DNA from: Bacteroidales bacterium
GTDB lineage: Bacteria > Bacteroidota > Bacteroidia > Bacteroidales > UBA932
Assembly: GCA_017445015.1 (NCBI GenBank)
Contig: JAFSVL010000028.1
Span: 186,001-250,000, forward strand
Direction of reading: 5' to 3'
Length of the DNA: 64,000 nt
Translations under genes and position numbers: made by a program
The notes under the pieces: generated by a model
Told to the model about the DNA's origin: nothing
The model's database searches: none
Seen by the model: only the letters and a program-made list of their open reading frames with translations
Part shown: piece by piece, positions 16,372 through 26,700 of the stretch
Layout: each line of letters opens with the position of its first letter
How positions within the stretch are numbered: position 1 is the stretch's first letter

Positions 16372-18104
16372 CGGGCATCGTCTCGAACCTCGTCACCGTG
16401 CAGGTGGACGGCCCGGTAGCCGAGAATGAGCTCTGCCAGGTCTATCTGGGGGATACGCCGCTGCTCGCCGAGGTCATCAAGGTCAACGGCGACAAGGCCG
16501 CCGTCCAGGTCTTTGAGAGCACCCGCGGACTGCAAGGCGGCGACAAAGTGGAATTTCTGGGCAGGATGCTCGAGGTGACCCTCGGTCCCGGGCTGCTTTC
16601 CAGCACATACGACGGCCTGGAAAACAACCTCGCCACGATGGAAGGCGTTTTTCTGAAGCGGGGCGAATACACCGCGCCGCTGGATCATTCCCGGAAATGG
16701 GATTTCAAGCCCCTAGCCGCGCCCGGGGACAAAGTGAGCGCCGCCAGCTGGCTCGGCGAAGTGCAGGAAGGCTGGCTGCCCCATAAAATCATGGTCCCCT
16801 TCTCCTTCAAAGGCGAATTTACCGTAAAGGAAGTCGCCGCGGAAGGCAGTTATACCATCGACGAGACCATCGCCGTCCTTCTCGATGAAGAAGGCGAGGA
16901 AGTTCCCGTCACGATGACGCAGAAATGGCCGGCAAAAATTGCCGTAAAAGCGTACAGGGAAAAACCCAGGCCGCAGAAGATCATGGAAACCGGCGTGCGT
17001 GTCATCGACAGTTTCAACCCCATCGCCGAAGGCGGGACGGGCTTCATCCCCGGGCCCTTCGGCTGCGGGAAGACCGTTCTCCAGCACGCCATCGCCAAAC
17101 AGGGCGAAGCGGACGTCATCGTCATGGCGGCCTGCGGCGAACGCGCCAACGAAGTGGTGGAGATTTTCACGGAATTCCCGGAACTCGTCGACCCGCACAC
17201 CGGACGCAAACTCATGGAACGCACCACCATCATCTGCAACACCTCGAACATGCCGGTAGCCGCGCGCGAAGCCTCCGTCTATACGGCGATGACGATTTGC
17301 GAATACTATCGCGCGATGGGACTGCGCTGCCTGCTGCTCGCCGATTCCACCTCCCGCTGGGCCCAGGCGCTGCGCGAAATGTCCAACCGCATGGAGGAAC
17401 TTCCCGGCGCCGACGCCTTTCCGGTGGACCTTTCCGCCATCATCTCCAATTTCTACGCACGCGCGGGCATGGTCATCCTGAACAACGGCGAGCAGGGAGC
17501 CGTTACCTTCATCGGCACGGTCTCCCCTGCCGGCGGCAACCTCAAGGAACCCGTCACGGAATCCACGAAAAAGGCGGCACGGTGCTTCTATGCGCTGGAA
17601 CAGAACCGCGCGGACCAGAAACGCTATCCGGCCGTCAACCCCATCGAATCTTATTCCAAGTACCTCGAATACCCGGAAATCTGCGACTATCTCAATTCCC
17701 GTATCGAGGAGGACTGGGTAGGCCGCGTGCTCAAGGCGAAGAACTATGTCCGCCGCGGACGGGAGATGGCGGACCAGATCAACATCCTCGGCGACGACGG
17801 CGTCCCCGTATCCTACCACGAAGCCTTCTGGAAATCCGAACTGATCGACTATGCCTTCCTCCAGCAGGATGCCTTTGACGCCATCGACGCGCTGTGCCCG
17901 ATGGAAAGACAGAAATTCATGCTGGACCTGCTGCTGGATATCTGCGGACGCGAATTCCGCTTTGACGATTATGAAAAGTGCCGGGCCTTCTTCAAGGAAC
18001 TCATCAACGACCTGAGACAGATGAACTATTCCGAGTGGGAAAGCGAGGACTTCTGGGCATACAAGGAACAAATCAGCAAACAAATCGCAGAAAATGGCAA
18101 ATAA
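16350..18104 (+). CDS. atpA: V-type ATPase catalytic subunit A
   Basis: A 584-residue catalytic subunit of the V1/A1 head. The Walker A motif GPFGCGKT is at 235-242; it is preceded by the long non-homologous insertion specific to A subunits (about 115-190). SRWAQALREMSNRMEE lies near residue 335. ATP hydrolysis or synthesis takes place here at the interface with subunit B. Start and stop overlap the neighbours by 22 and 11 nt. Confidence 0.97.
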   Translation: MATTGKVTGIVSNLVTVQVDGPVAENELCQVYLGDTPLLAEVIKVNGDKAAVQVFESTRGLQGGDKVEFLGRMLEVTLGPGLLSSTYDGLENNLATMEGVFLKRGEYTAPLDHSRKWDFKPLAAPGDKVSAASWLGEVQEGWLPHKIMVPFSFKGEFTVKEVAAEGSYTIDETIAVLLDEEGEEVPVTMTQKWPAKIAVKAYREKPRPQKIMETGVRVIDSFNPIAEGGTGFIPGPFGCGKTVLQHAIAKQGEADVIVMAACGERANEVVEIFTEFPELVDPHTGRKLMERTTIICNTSNMPVAAREASVYTAMTICEYYRAMGLRCLLLADSTSRWAQALREMSNRMEELPGADAFPVDLSAIISNFYARAGMVILNNGEQGAVTFIGTVSPAGGNLKEPVTESTKKAARCFYALEQNRADQKRYPAVNPIESYSKYLEYPEICDYLNSRIEEDWVGRVLKAKNYVRRGREMADQINILGDDGVPVSYHEAFWKSELIDYAFLQQDAFDAIDALCPMERQKFMLDLLLDICGREFRFDDYEKCRAFFKELINDLRQMNYSEWESEDFWAYKEQISKQIAENGK

Positions 18105-19416
18105 AGCATATCAGCGCACCTATACGCAGCTCAGCGCCATTACCAAGGCGACGGTGTCCCTGCATGCGGCACACGTTTCCAACGACGAACTCGCGGTGGT
18201 GGACGGCAGACTCGCACAGGTCGTAAAAACCAAGGGAGAGGATGTCACGCTGCAGGTTTTTTCCGGTACCGAGGGCATCCCTACCAATGCGGAAGTATCG
18301 TTTATCGGCGCTCCGCCCTCGCTCAAGGTGAGCGAACAACTCTCCGGACGCTTCTTTGACGCCTACGGCCGTCCCATCGACGGAGGCCCGGAGCCGGAAG
18401 GTGAGGAAAGGGAAATCGGCGGTCCTTCGGTGAACCCCTACAAACGGCGCCAGCCTTCGGAATTGATTCCCACGGGCATCGCCGGAATAGACCTCAACAA
18501 CACTTTGGTATCGGGGCAGAAAATTCCCTTCTTTGCGGACCCGGACCAGCCCTATAACCGCGTGATGGCGGACGTGGCCCTCCGGGCCGACGTGGACAAG
18601 ATCATCCTCGGAGGCATGGGACTGAGCAACGACGACTATCTGTTCTTCCGTCACCAGTTTGAGGCGGCGGGAGCGCTGGACCGCATCGTCTGTTTCATCA
18701 ACACCACCGAAAACCCTCCCGTGGAGCGCCTGCTGATTCCCGACATGGCGCTTACCGCGGCGGAGTATTTTGCCGTCGATAAAAATGAGAAGGTGCTGGT
18801 GCTGCTGACCGACATGACGCTTTATGCCGATGCGCTTTCCATCGTCAGCAACCGCATGGACCAGATCCCTTCCAAGGACTCGATGCCCGGTTCGCTCTAT
18901 TCGGACCTTGCCAAGATTTACGAAAAGGCCGTCCAGTTGCCTTCCGGCGGCTCCATCACCATTATCGCCGTCACCACCCTGAACGACGGGGACATCACCC
19001 ACGCCATTCCCGACAATACCGGATATATCACCGAGGGGCAGTTGTTCCTCCGCGCCGATTCCGACTCGGGCTGCGTCATCGTGGATCCGTTCCGTTCACT
19101 GAGCCGGCTCAAGCAGCTGGTTCAGGGCAAAAAGACGCGCGAGGACCATTCACAGGTCATGAATGCCGGGGTCCGGCTCTACGCCGATGCGCAGAACGCC
19201 AAGACCAAACTCGAGAACGGATTTGACCTGTCCGACTATGACCTCCGCTGCCTCGACTATGCGAAGGAATACGCGACGCGGCTGCTTTCCATCGATGTGA
19301 ATATCCGCATCGATGAAATGCTCGATACCGCCTGGGAACTGTTCGGAAAGTATTTCAGCCCTGCCGAAACAGGCATCAAGCAGGCGTTGGTGGACAAATA
19401 CTGGAAATGGCAATAA
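18094..19416 (+). CDS. atpB: V-type ATPase regulatory subunit B
   Basis: A 440-residue nucleotide-binding but non-catalytic head subunit. It has the B-type beta barrel (about 1-75), the segment GRPIDGGP near residue 90, and ELIPTGIAGIDLNNTLVSGQKIP with no Walker A, which distinguishes B from A. SxPGSLYSDLAKIYEKA and TLNDGDITHAIPDNTGYITEGQ follow in the second half. It alternates with AtpA in the hexameric head. It overlaps atpA by 11 nt and atpD by 10 nt. Confidence 0.97.
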   Translation: MANKAYQRTYTQLSAITKATVSLHAAHVSNDELAVVDGRLAQVVKTKGEDVTLQVFSGTEGIPTNAEVSFIGAPPSLKVSEQLSGRFFDAYGRPIDGGPEPEGEEREIGGPSVNPYKRRQPSELIPTGIAGIDLNNTLVSGQKIPFFADPDQPYNRVMADVALRADVDKIILGGMGLSNDDYLFFRHQFEAAGALDRIVCFINTTENPPVERLLIPDMALTAAEYFAVDKNEKVLVLLTDMTLYADALSIVSNRMDQIPSKDSMPGSLYSDLAKIYEKAVQLPSGGSITIIAVTTLNDGDITHAIPDNTGYITEGQLFLRADSDSGCVIVDPFRSLSRLKQLVQGKKTREDHSQVMNAGVRLYADAQNAKTKLENGFDLSDYDLRCLDYAKEYATRLLSIDVNIRIDEMLDTAWELFGKYFSPAETGIKQALVDKYWKWQ

Positions 19417-20015
19417 AGTTCCAATATAACAAGACATCGCTTACGAACCTCGGGAAACAGCTCAAGGTGCGCCAGAAGGCGCTGCCTACCCTGAAGAACA
19501 AGGAGTCGGCGTTGCGGGCGAGCGTGCTTGGCGCCAAGGCGGAAGCCGAGCGTTATGCGGCGCAACTCGAACAGGCGATGCAGGACTACGACTACCTCGC
19601 CGCCCTGTGGGACGAATTCGAAGCGGACCTTATCCGCATCACGGACGTGGAGATGGGTACGGTCAAGGTAGCCGGCGTAAAGACCCCGGCCATCGTCGAA
19701 ATCCATTACGACATCCGTCCGTTCAACACCTTCGCCCGCCCGGCCTGGTTTGCCGACGGCATCCGGATCCTCAAGGAACTGACGCGGCTGGGGCTGGAGA
19801 GCGAGGTCTCCGCCGAGAAGCGCCGCATCCTGGAATTCAACCGGAAGAAAACCACCCAGAAGGTGAATCTCTACGAGAAAGTCCAGATTCCGGGTTATCA
19901 GGAGGCCATCCGCAAAATCAAGCGTTATATGGAAGACGAGGAAAATCTGAGCAAGGCCGCCTCGAAAATCGTAAAGACGCGCCATGCCATGGAAGAAGAG
20001 GAGGAGGCGCTATGA
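19407..20015 (+). CDS. atpD: V-type ATPase subunit D
   Basis: A 202-residue coiled-coil protein, the central rotor shaft that turns inside the A3B3 head. The N terminus (FQYNKTSLTNLGKQLKVRQKALPTL, split here only for description) and the C-terminal helix with NLYEKVQIPGY and IKRYMEDEENL match the D family. It overlaps atpB and ends in an ATGA overlap with atpI. No subunit F gene follows, as is usual for Bacteroidetes operons of this type. Confidence 0.93.
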   Translation: MAIKFQYNKTSLTNLGKQLKVRQKALPTLKNKESALRASVLGAKAEAERYAAQLEQAMQDYDYLAALWDEFEADLIRITDVEMGTVKVAGVKTPAIVEIHYDIRPFNTFARPAWFADGIRILKELTRLGLESEVSAEKRRILEFNRKKTTQKVNLYEKVQIPGYQEAIRKIKRYMEDEENLSKAASKIVKTRHAMEEEEEAL

Positions 20016-21739
20016 TAGAGAAAATGACCCGATACGCGTTCATCCTGCTTCAGGGGGACCGCGAAGGTTTCATCGATGCCCTGGCCGCCACCGGCGTCAT
20101 GGACATACGGCGGAGCGCCAAAGACCTGGACGAGCGCGCGGCCGGAGTGCTGGAACGGATCAGCAGCAACAAAAAGCGGGCGGCTGAAATCCGTGCCGGA
20201 AAGGACGGGCGCCTCGAAGAGCTCCACGCTGCGGTGCGGGAGGCCCGCTCCGTTTATGAAGCCACCCTCCCCTGGGGGGAATATGACCGTGAGCGACTGG
20301 CCGCGACGGGGCTGGACGTACATTTCCATTGCGTCAAGGAAAAACAGTTCAGCGCTGACTGGGCCTTGCAGATTCCCCTGCAGGAAGTGAGGCGCGCCGA
20401 CGGCTGTGTCTGGTTCGTAACCCTGGGGACGCAGGACGATTCCCTGCCCGGGTTGCTCCCGGCTCCAGCGCTCGGCCTCGCCGAGGCGAAATCGGCATGG
20501 GAGAGAGCCCAAGCCCAGGAATCGGAATATGCGGCGCAACTGGAAGAAGCAAAATCCACGCTTCCGGATCTTGACCGTTCCATCCGCGAGGACGAGATCC
20601 TTCTGGGACGTCTGATGGCCGGGAAAGCCGGACAAGAAGGCGCCGAAGGGACCGTCGTACTCTACGAAGCGTTCGCGCCCGCCTCGGAGGACGAGCGGCT
20701 TGCCGTACAATTCGACGCACTCCCCTGCCTTTGGCTCCGTGGGGAAGCGGAAGAAAGCGACAATCCTCCCATCAAACTGAAGAACAACCGCTTTGCCCGG
20801 CTGTTTGAACCGCTGACCGGGATGTACGGGATGCCGGTTTACGGAGAGTTCGACCCGACGCCCGTGCTGGCTCCGTTTTTCCTGCTTTTCTTTGCCCTGT
20901 GCATGGGTGATGCGGGATACGGGCTCGTGCTGATCCTGTTCGGGATTGCAGTCAATAAAGGATGGGTAAAGATCGAAATGTTCAAGAACATCGGCACCCT
21001 TATTTCCGTTCTGGGCTGCGCCACCTTCGTTGTGGGGCTGGTGCTCGGCACCGCCTTCGGCGTAAACCTCTACCGCCTTGAGGGTACTCCCGCATGGATG
21101 AAGTCGCTGATGATATCGGACGACATCAAGATTGCCGGATATTCCGCCCAGATGATACTGGCGCTGGGTATCGGCGTCGTGCATATTTGCCTTGCCATGG
21201 TGATTAAGGCGGTTCTGTACACGAAACGCTTCAGCATCAAGGCCGCCGTGAGTGCCTGGGGCTGGGTGATCCTGGTGCTCGGCGCCATCGGGATTGCAGC
21301 CGCCGCGTCGCTGGGCGCCCCTGAAACCGCAACCCGCATTGCCATTATCGCCGTCGGGGCGGTATCGGCACTTGCCATTTTCATCTTCAACAAGCCCGGA
21401 AGGAACCCTCTTGTCAATGTGGGGGCGGGACTGTGGGACAGTTACCAGATGGCGACGGGGCTGCTCGGAGACGTGCTCAGTTATATCCGCCTCTATGCCC
21501 TGGGGCTTGCCGGAGGGATGCTCGGCGGAGCCTTCAACGAACTGGGAACGATGGTGCTCGGAGACTCTCCTACATGGCACTGGCTCCCCTTTGTGGTGAT
21601 TTTATTGTTCGGGCATGTGCTGAACCTGCTGATGAGTTGCCTGGGAGCCTTTGTGCATCCGTTGCGTCTTACCTTCGTGGAATATTTCAAGAATGCCGGA
21701 TATGAAGGGAAAGGCATCAAATACAATCCTGTGAAATAA
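20012..21739 (+). CDS. atpI: V-type ATPase membrane subunit I
   Basis: A 575-residue subunit a/I homologue. The N-terminal half (about 1-265) is soluble with coiled coils. The C-terminal half has about seven membrane helices, starting with FFLLFFALCMGDAGYG near residue 290, a hallmark of this family. The region DVLSYIRLYALGLAGG near residue 490 contains the essential Arg that faces the rotor ring. It forms the ion half-channels with AtpK. It overlaps atpD by 4 nt. Confidence 0.95.
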   Translation: MIEKMTRYAFILLQGDREGFIDALAATGVMDIRRSAKDLDERAAGVLERISSNKKRAAEIRAGKDGRLEELHAAVREARSVYEATLPWGEYDRERLAATGLDVHFHCVKEKQFSADWALQIPLQEVRRADGCVWFVTLGTQDDSLPGLLPAPALGLAEAKSAWERAQAQESEYAAQLEEAKSTLPDLDRSIREDEILLGRLMAGKAGQEGAEGTVVLYEAFAPASEDERLAVQFDALPCLWLRGEAEESDNPPIKLKNNRFARLFEPLTGMYGMPVYGEFDPTPVLAPFFLLFFALCMGDAGYGLVLILFGIAVNKGWVKIEMFKNIGTLISVLGCATFVVGLVLGTAFGVNLYRLEGTPAWMKSLMISDDIKIAGYSAQMILALGIGVVHICLAMVIKAVLYTKRFSIKAAVSAWGWVILVLGAIGIAAAASLGAPETATRIAIIAVGAVSALAIFIFNKPGRNPLVNVGAGLWDSYQMATGLLGDVLSYIRLYALGLAGGMLGGAFNELGTMVLGDSPTWHWLPFVVILLFGHVLNLLMSCLGAFVHPLRLTFVEYFKNAGYEGKGIKYNPVK

Positions 21740-21743
21740 TTAA

Positions 21744-22184
<441 letters not shown>

Positions 22185-22204
22185 TCGCGGTCGCGCTTCG
22201 CAAG

Positions 22205-22385
22205 TTCTTCCGGTGCGTCTCCGACCGCCATCCTCCGCATACGGGACTGCGGAAGACCTGCTGAAATTATGCAGGTTACCCTCAAAAAGGGCCCTAAAGT
22301 GCGTGAGGCCTGCATTTTTTCAGCAGGTTTCCCGCAGCGTATGTATGGTTCGAGGCGGCTGTCCGGGAACCGGAGCGCCGCATCC
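22205..22385. repeat. Large imperfect inverted repeat downstream of atpK (type III core)
   Basis: The innermost arms ACCTGCTGAAATTATGCAGG (22256-22275) and CCTGCATTTTTTCAGCAGGT (22309-22328) pair almost fully around a 33-nt core that contains CCCT/AGGG. Imperfect pairing continues outward: CTGCGG, CATACG and further CCGGT-GAC-GCC blocks match between about 22205-22255 and 22329-22385. The structure lies between the atpK stop and the Rpn gene and may end the ATPase transcript. Its left outer arm is also one of the direct repeats around the Rpn gene. No gene is credible in 22185-22500; a 42-codon frame from 22269 is only a by-product of the repeat. Confidence 0.7.
22221..22259. repeat. Left direct repeat flanking the Rpn nuclease gene
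   Basis: This 39-bp segment (contains CCATCCTCCGCA and ends GCGGAAGACCT) is matched at 23470-23507 in the same orientation with a handful of substitutions and one 1-nt gap. The pair brackets the Rpn gene. Confidence 0.75.
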
Positions 22386-22427
22386 ATGAAACGTTAAAAA
22401 AAGTGGATAAAACGTAAAAATCTGCGA

Positions 22428-22456
22428 CCAGGGCCTCCCGGGGCCTTGGTTTTTTG
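22428..22456 (+). terminator. Intrinsic terminator between atpK and Rpn gene
   Basis: CCAGGGCC (22428-22435) pairs with GGCCTTGG (22442-22449) with one mismatch, followed by a run of six T. An alternative pairing joins this T run and GGTC with GACCAAAAAAA (about 22480-22490) just before the Rpn start. The leader of the Rpn gene could therefore form two exclusive structures. Confidence 0.6.
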
Positions 22457-22500
22457 GTCCGTACCCGATAGCTTTGGCCGACCAAAAAAAGTGAAGGGTG

Positions 22501-23433
22501 ATGAATACGACAACTCAAGACAAAGAAATCAAGATGGGCCGTTATGCGAACCTGCTCTACGATGAGACGTTCAAGCTGGTGGTCGCGGCCGAGGGCAACG
22601 AGTCCCTCGTGCTGGAAATCCTCCGGCTTCTTCTTCCCGAACTGCACATAGCATCTGTGCGGTTCATGGACCGTGAGCGGCACGGTTTTGCAATTTCGGA
22701 GAAAAACGTTACATTTGACCTGTACTGCACGGACGAGTCGGGCGAGCGCTTCATCGTGGAGATGCAGCATGCCTCCCAGTCTCACTTTGCGGACCGGATG
22801 CTCTTCTATTCGACCTTCGCCCTGCGGGAACAGCTGGAGACGAAGATGCGGGAGCGCAGGGAGCAGTTGCGCAGGGGGCAGCCGGCCCCGCCGGTGGACT
22901 ACAGTCTGCTTCCGGTGTACGTGGTGGGGATTCTGAACTTCAGCATTCCGCACAGAGACGCGGGAGCGCTGACGGAGGGCCTGGTGAGCCGCTACGAACT
23001 GCTGAACACGGGGAACGGGGAGCGGATGACCGGAGCGCTGACCTTCCTGTTCCTGGAGTTGGGTCGTCTCGGGATAGGTCCGAAGGAGCCGCAGAGGTGC
23101 GTGACGCTGCTGGAGAAGTTCGCCTGGTCGATGCGTTACATGCATGAGGTGGAGGAGAAGCCGGAGGGGTTTGAGGATTCGCTGCTGGGACTTCTGTACG
23201 GGAAGTCAGAGTTTGCGAACATGACGGTGGGCCAACAGGAAGCTTACGATAGGATTATGACAACGGACATCGACATAGAGAACCAGATTGCCTACGCGCG
23301 GCGTACAGGCCGTGAGGAGGGTGAAGCCGCTGGAAAGGCGGAAGTGGCCCGGGCCATGAAGGCGGCGGGGCTTTCTGCGGAGGAAATATCGAAATTCACC
23401 TCCCTGACGCCGGAACAGGTCGAGACCCTGTAG
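22501..23433 (+). CDS. Rpn family recombination-promoting nuclease / PD-(D/E)XK nuclease family transposase
   Basis: A 310-residue protein of the Rpn/PDDEXK_2 class. The nuclease core shows D73 (TFDLYC), then E87-x-Q89 (FIVEMQ), the D...ExQ pattern of this family. It is followed by helices around FADRMLFYSTF and by the C-terminal acidic/EGE-rich tail common in these proteins. Family members are multicopy, and some promote recA-independent recombination in E. coli. The start is ATG 22501, with GAAGGG upstream; a GTG lies 3 nt before it. Direct repeats flank the gene, so it may be part of a small mobile unit. Confidence 0.85.
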   Translation: MNTTTQDKEIKMGRYANLLYDETFKLVVAAEGNESLVLEILRLLLPELHIASVRFMDRERHGFAISEKNVTFDLYCTDESGERFIVEMQHASQSHFADRMLFYSTFALREQLETKMRERREQLRRGQPAPPVDYSLLPVYVVGILNFSIPHRDAGALTEGLVSRYELLNTGNGERMTGALTFLFLELGRLGIGPKEPQRCVTLLEKFAWSMRYMHEVEEKPEGFEDSLLGLLYGKSEFANMTVGQQEAYDRIMTTDIDIENQIAYARRTGREEGEAAGKAEVARAMKAAGLSAEEISKFTSLTPEQVETL

Positions 23434-23469
23434 CATCCGGTGGTTCCCCGGAGGCTTACCGGCACATTC

Positions 23470-23507
23470 CCGACCTCCATCCTCCGCACGCGGGCTGCGG
23501 GAGACCT
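23470..23507. repeat. Right direct repeat flanking the Rpn nuclease gene
   Basis: This 38-bp copy of the repeat at 22221-22259 (shares CCATCCTCCGCA and GAGACCT-type end) lies 36 nt after the Rpn stop. The adjoining sequence 23434-23520 is GC-rich with short palindromes (CCGGAT, CCCGGG) and no credible gene. Confidence 0.75.
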
Positions 23508-23550
23508 TTCCCCCGGGCTCCCGGTCCGGATCTCTTAGATGTGTTTTCGT

Positions 23551-23632
23551 GTAAGCATATCACTTTGTGTTAGTACGGCAAAGTTACGCCTCACTTACAC
23601 AAAGTAACAGTCGTATATGTTCGGATGCTTAC
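23551..23632. repeat. Two-step inverted repeat, possible mobile-element end
   Basis: GTAAGCAT (23551-23558) pairs with ATGCTTAC (23625-23632), and inside it ACTTTGTGT (23562-23570) pairs with ACACAAAGT (23597-23605). The centre reads GTACGGCAAAGTTACG. No gene overlaps it. It could be a recombinase site, a remnant of a mobile element or a regulator-binding region. Confidence 0.55.
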
Positions 23633-23654
23633 GAGTGAACTCGCGATGACATCA

Positions 23655-23696
23655 AGAAAAAAGCAACCGGCAGAGTGTCGGTTGCTTTCTCTTTTT
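23655..23696. terminator. Bidirectional intrinsic terminator
   Basis: AAGCAACCG (23661-23669) and CGGTTGCTT (23679-23687) form a perfect 9-bp stem with an A run before and a T-rich run after. It can stop transcripts on both strands and is placed to end the transcript of the large lipoprotein gene on the minus strand. Confidence 0.85.
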
Positions 23697-23724
23697 AGTA
23701 GGCTGGACTGCCCAGAGGAGATTA

Positions 23725-26700
23725 TCACTCTGAGGCTACAATCCAGGTTATTGCAATATTATCAAGGTAAAGGGCACCGCCAATAGCCTGGAATCCGACA
23801 TAGGTATATTTGCCAGATGAAATGTCCTTTGTGGCAGAGTCATCCTTGGGAATGCTTACAGCAGAAGTTGCACTGGACAGGTTGTCCAACGTTATAGCAC
23901 TTGTGCTCGCCCGGACAGTAATTGATCTGCCGCTTGTAGTATTGGAATTCCAGCTAAGAGCGACAGATTTAACGTACCCTCCACTGGTAAATGACACTAT
24001 GCCGCGTTTATTTGAGGCCGAATAAGTATTAAACTGGATGGCCGTATTACCGCCAGCCGTTCTACCTGCATAAACAGCGGAAGAATTGCTGGTTTTGTCA
24101 GACCAATTAGTATAGCCGGTACCGGTAACGCCAATAAGAGACCTGGTTAGATTGTCCGTTACAGCAAATGACGCCACAATCTTAACTCCATAACCAGGCA
24201 TGGTGAACTTACCATTCGTGACGGTAACTGAAGTGGTTGCATCATCAGCCTTTGTGACTTTCCAAGAGTCGAGCGAATATCCGGTTCCGGTAGCAGTTAC
24301 AGCCAGTGTGACCTCTGCTCCTTCGGCAACAAGATCGCCGCTGGAAATGGTTGAGCCGCCTGCGCTGACTGTATATGTGCATCCAGTGGCACTCGCCAAT
24401 TGGTTGAAAGTTACGGCATTCCCAAGTGCGGTGTCAGAGACGGTGATGGCCTGGGTGTCATTCTTTGTGACAGTCTTGTAAGTGTAACTGACAGTGATAG
24501 AATCATCGCTGAGAGCAAGTGCGCCGTCGGGGGTGAAGGTAAGGTCACTGTTGTCAACTTCCTTGTCATTGATGGCACTGGAGCCATTGTTGTCAATATA
24601 ATGGGCCGTTACGACCATTCCGGTGGGATCAAAACTGTCTCCGACCACGTAGGTGGTCTTGGTGGGAGACGTCGTAATCTCGATACTGTCAAGGACCCAG
24701 TCAACGACAGACACCGCCTGAGCCGTGCTCTTTCCGCCATAAGACACCGTAACCGACGTGGTATTGGCGGCAATGGTCGACGGGCTGAAGGAAATATCCG
24801 CGTTGTCAAGCGTTTCAGACTTGGTTTCTGACGAGCCGCCATTGTCAATGTAATTGGCCTTTACGACCATGCCAGTAGCGTCGAACGACTCGCCTGCCTC
24901 ATAAACCGTCTTGGTGGGAGGAGTTGTAATCTCAATATTGTCAAGGACCCACTCGACCACGGTAATGGCCTGCGTGGTGCTCTCGCCTTCGTAGGAGATG
25001 GTTACGCTGGTCGTGCCGGCCGTAAGGCTGGTAGAAGGCGTAATCGTGAGGTCTGCGTTGTCGAGGACAACCTGCTTGTCGGCCTTCACGCCCGCTTCAT
25101 CTTCGTAAGTTGCGGTAACGACCATGCCGGTGGCATCGAAGTTCTCGCCCGCCTCGTAGGTGGTCTTGGTGGGGCGGGTCGTTACAGCAATGCCCTTGAG
25201 GTTCCAGACGGTGTTGTCTTCCTCGATGAAGAAGGCAGTGACGGTAGCCTTTATATTGTTATTGACACTCCCATAACTTCTCCAATCCGCGGAATTGTAA
25301 ACACCGATAAAGCGAGATGTGGCAGTATTCTGCAAGTAATACTCGGTACTATTCGCTGGCGTGTCAGATACAACATATGAGAACGTATTATTAGGATTGG
25401 AACCAACCTTCACACCATTATTGGTGTCTGTGCAATAGAGATAATCGCTTGTGCCGGGTCTCCGGAAGCGATAGTTCCCCGCTGAAGGTTTCTCCAGCAC
25501 CCAGCGCAGTTCCGCTGCGGGAGCGGTCCCCAGTTCCGTCTTTTCCGATGCAAGGGTAACCAATGATGCGCTGGGAGGGTTCGACGTACCATTCGCATTC
25601 GTCATCGCCTTCGAAGTGGTCAAGTCCACAATCACCAGGGTATCCCCTGCTGCGATATCCGCAAGGTCCGTCTTCACCCAGGTGGGAAGTTTCGCGAAGG
25701 TGGCAGTTACGGTAACGTCGTCGTCCGGCATGGTGAAGGTAGTGGGGTTCTCGGTCGTGCTGGCAGGAGTTGCACCTGTCACTGACCAGGAGACAAATTC
25801 ATAACCTGTATCAGGGTCGGCGGTAATGGTTACCTCGGTCCCAGGAGCGACGGCGGGACCCGGCTCTACGGAAATGGAACCGTTTTCTGCGACAGTCGTG
25901 ACGGTCTTCAAACCGGCGCTGAATACCGGGGTAATGGTCACATTGCCGGAAGGCATCACAAAGGTATTGTCTGTGACGGTAATCTCATTGTCTTCATCGT
26001 CCACGACCGTTACGGAAGCCATGGCGTAAGACTCGTCCGCAGGAACAGGGGTTATGGTCACGGTCTGGGTCTCATAAGCCTTGTCCGCAGGATCGGTTGT
26101 CACCGTACCGAGCGTATGGTCCACAATGGCAATCGTGTACTCCTGGGCATCTCTACCCGGGATCCTCTTGTAGAAGGCGATGGCTGACATCGTAGATGTC
26201 GAAGCATAACATGCAAACATTGGATTCCCATTATTGGGGTTAAACCGCATGTCGTTACGCCCGTTCGATCCCTGGGCAACAGCAGAAGATGCAGTAACAG
26301 CCCAAACCCCATTATTACCGGCAGTCGAGGCGGGTGCTGTCTTCAACTGATTGGAACTACCACTGCTCGCATATAAATATGCATCATCACCAACATTGAA
26401 CTTCCAGTTATCGCCGGAAGCCTCGAGGGTTATTATCTGCACATCGTCGTTGATTTCAATCGTATTCCCGTCTGCAGACGCCGTAACGGCAACAGCAGAA
26501 CGGTTGTTAGTGTTCTGAGTTGTGCTGATTGCATACGCAGCATCTTCATCGGTAATGACAATCTCGTCGCCGTCGGCCAAATCAGACACATCGGTAACCT
26601 TTGTCCAGGCGCCGGGAACCTGAGGAATCATCTCCCACTTGCTGTCCTTGATCTGGAAGTCACGGATGAACATCACCTCGTTGCGCCCGATGGTGAGGGT

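Noticed and set aside
25000..25200. Repeats in the adhesin gene as a CRISPR-like array
   Set aside because: The periodicity is about 255 bp, in frame, and encodes Ig-like domains; there are no short spacers or cas genes.
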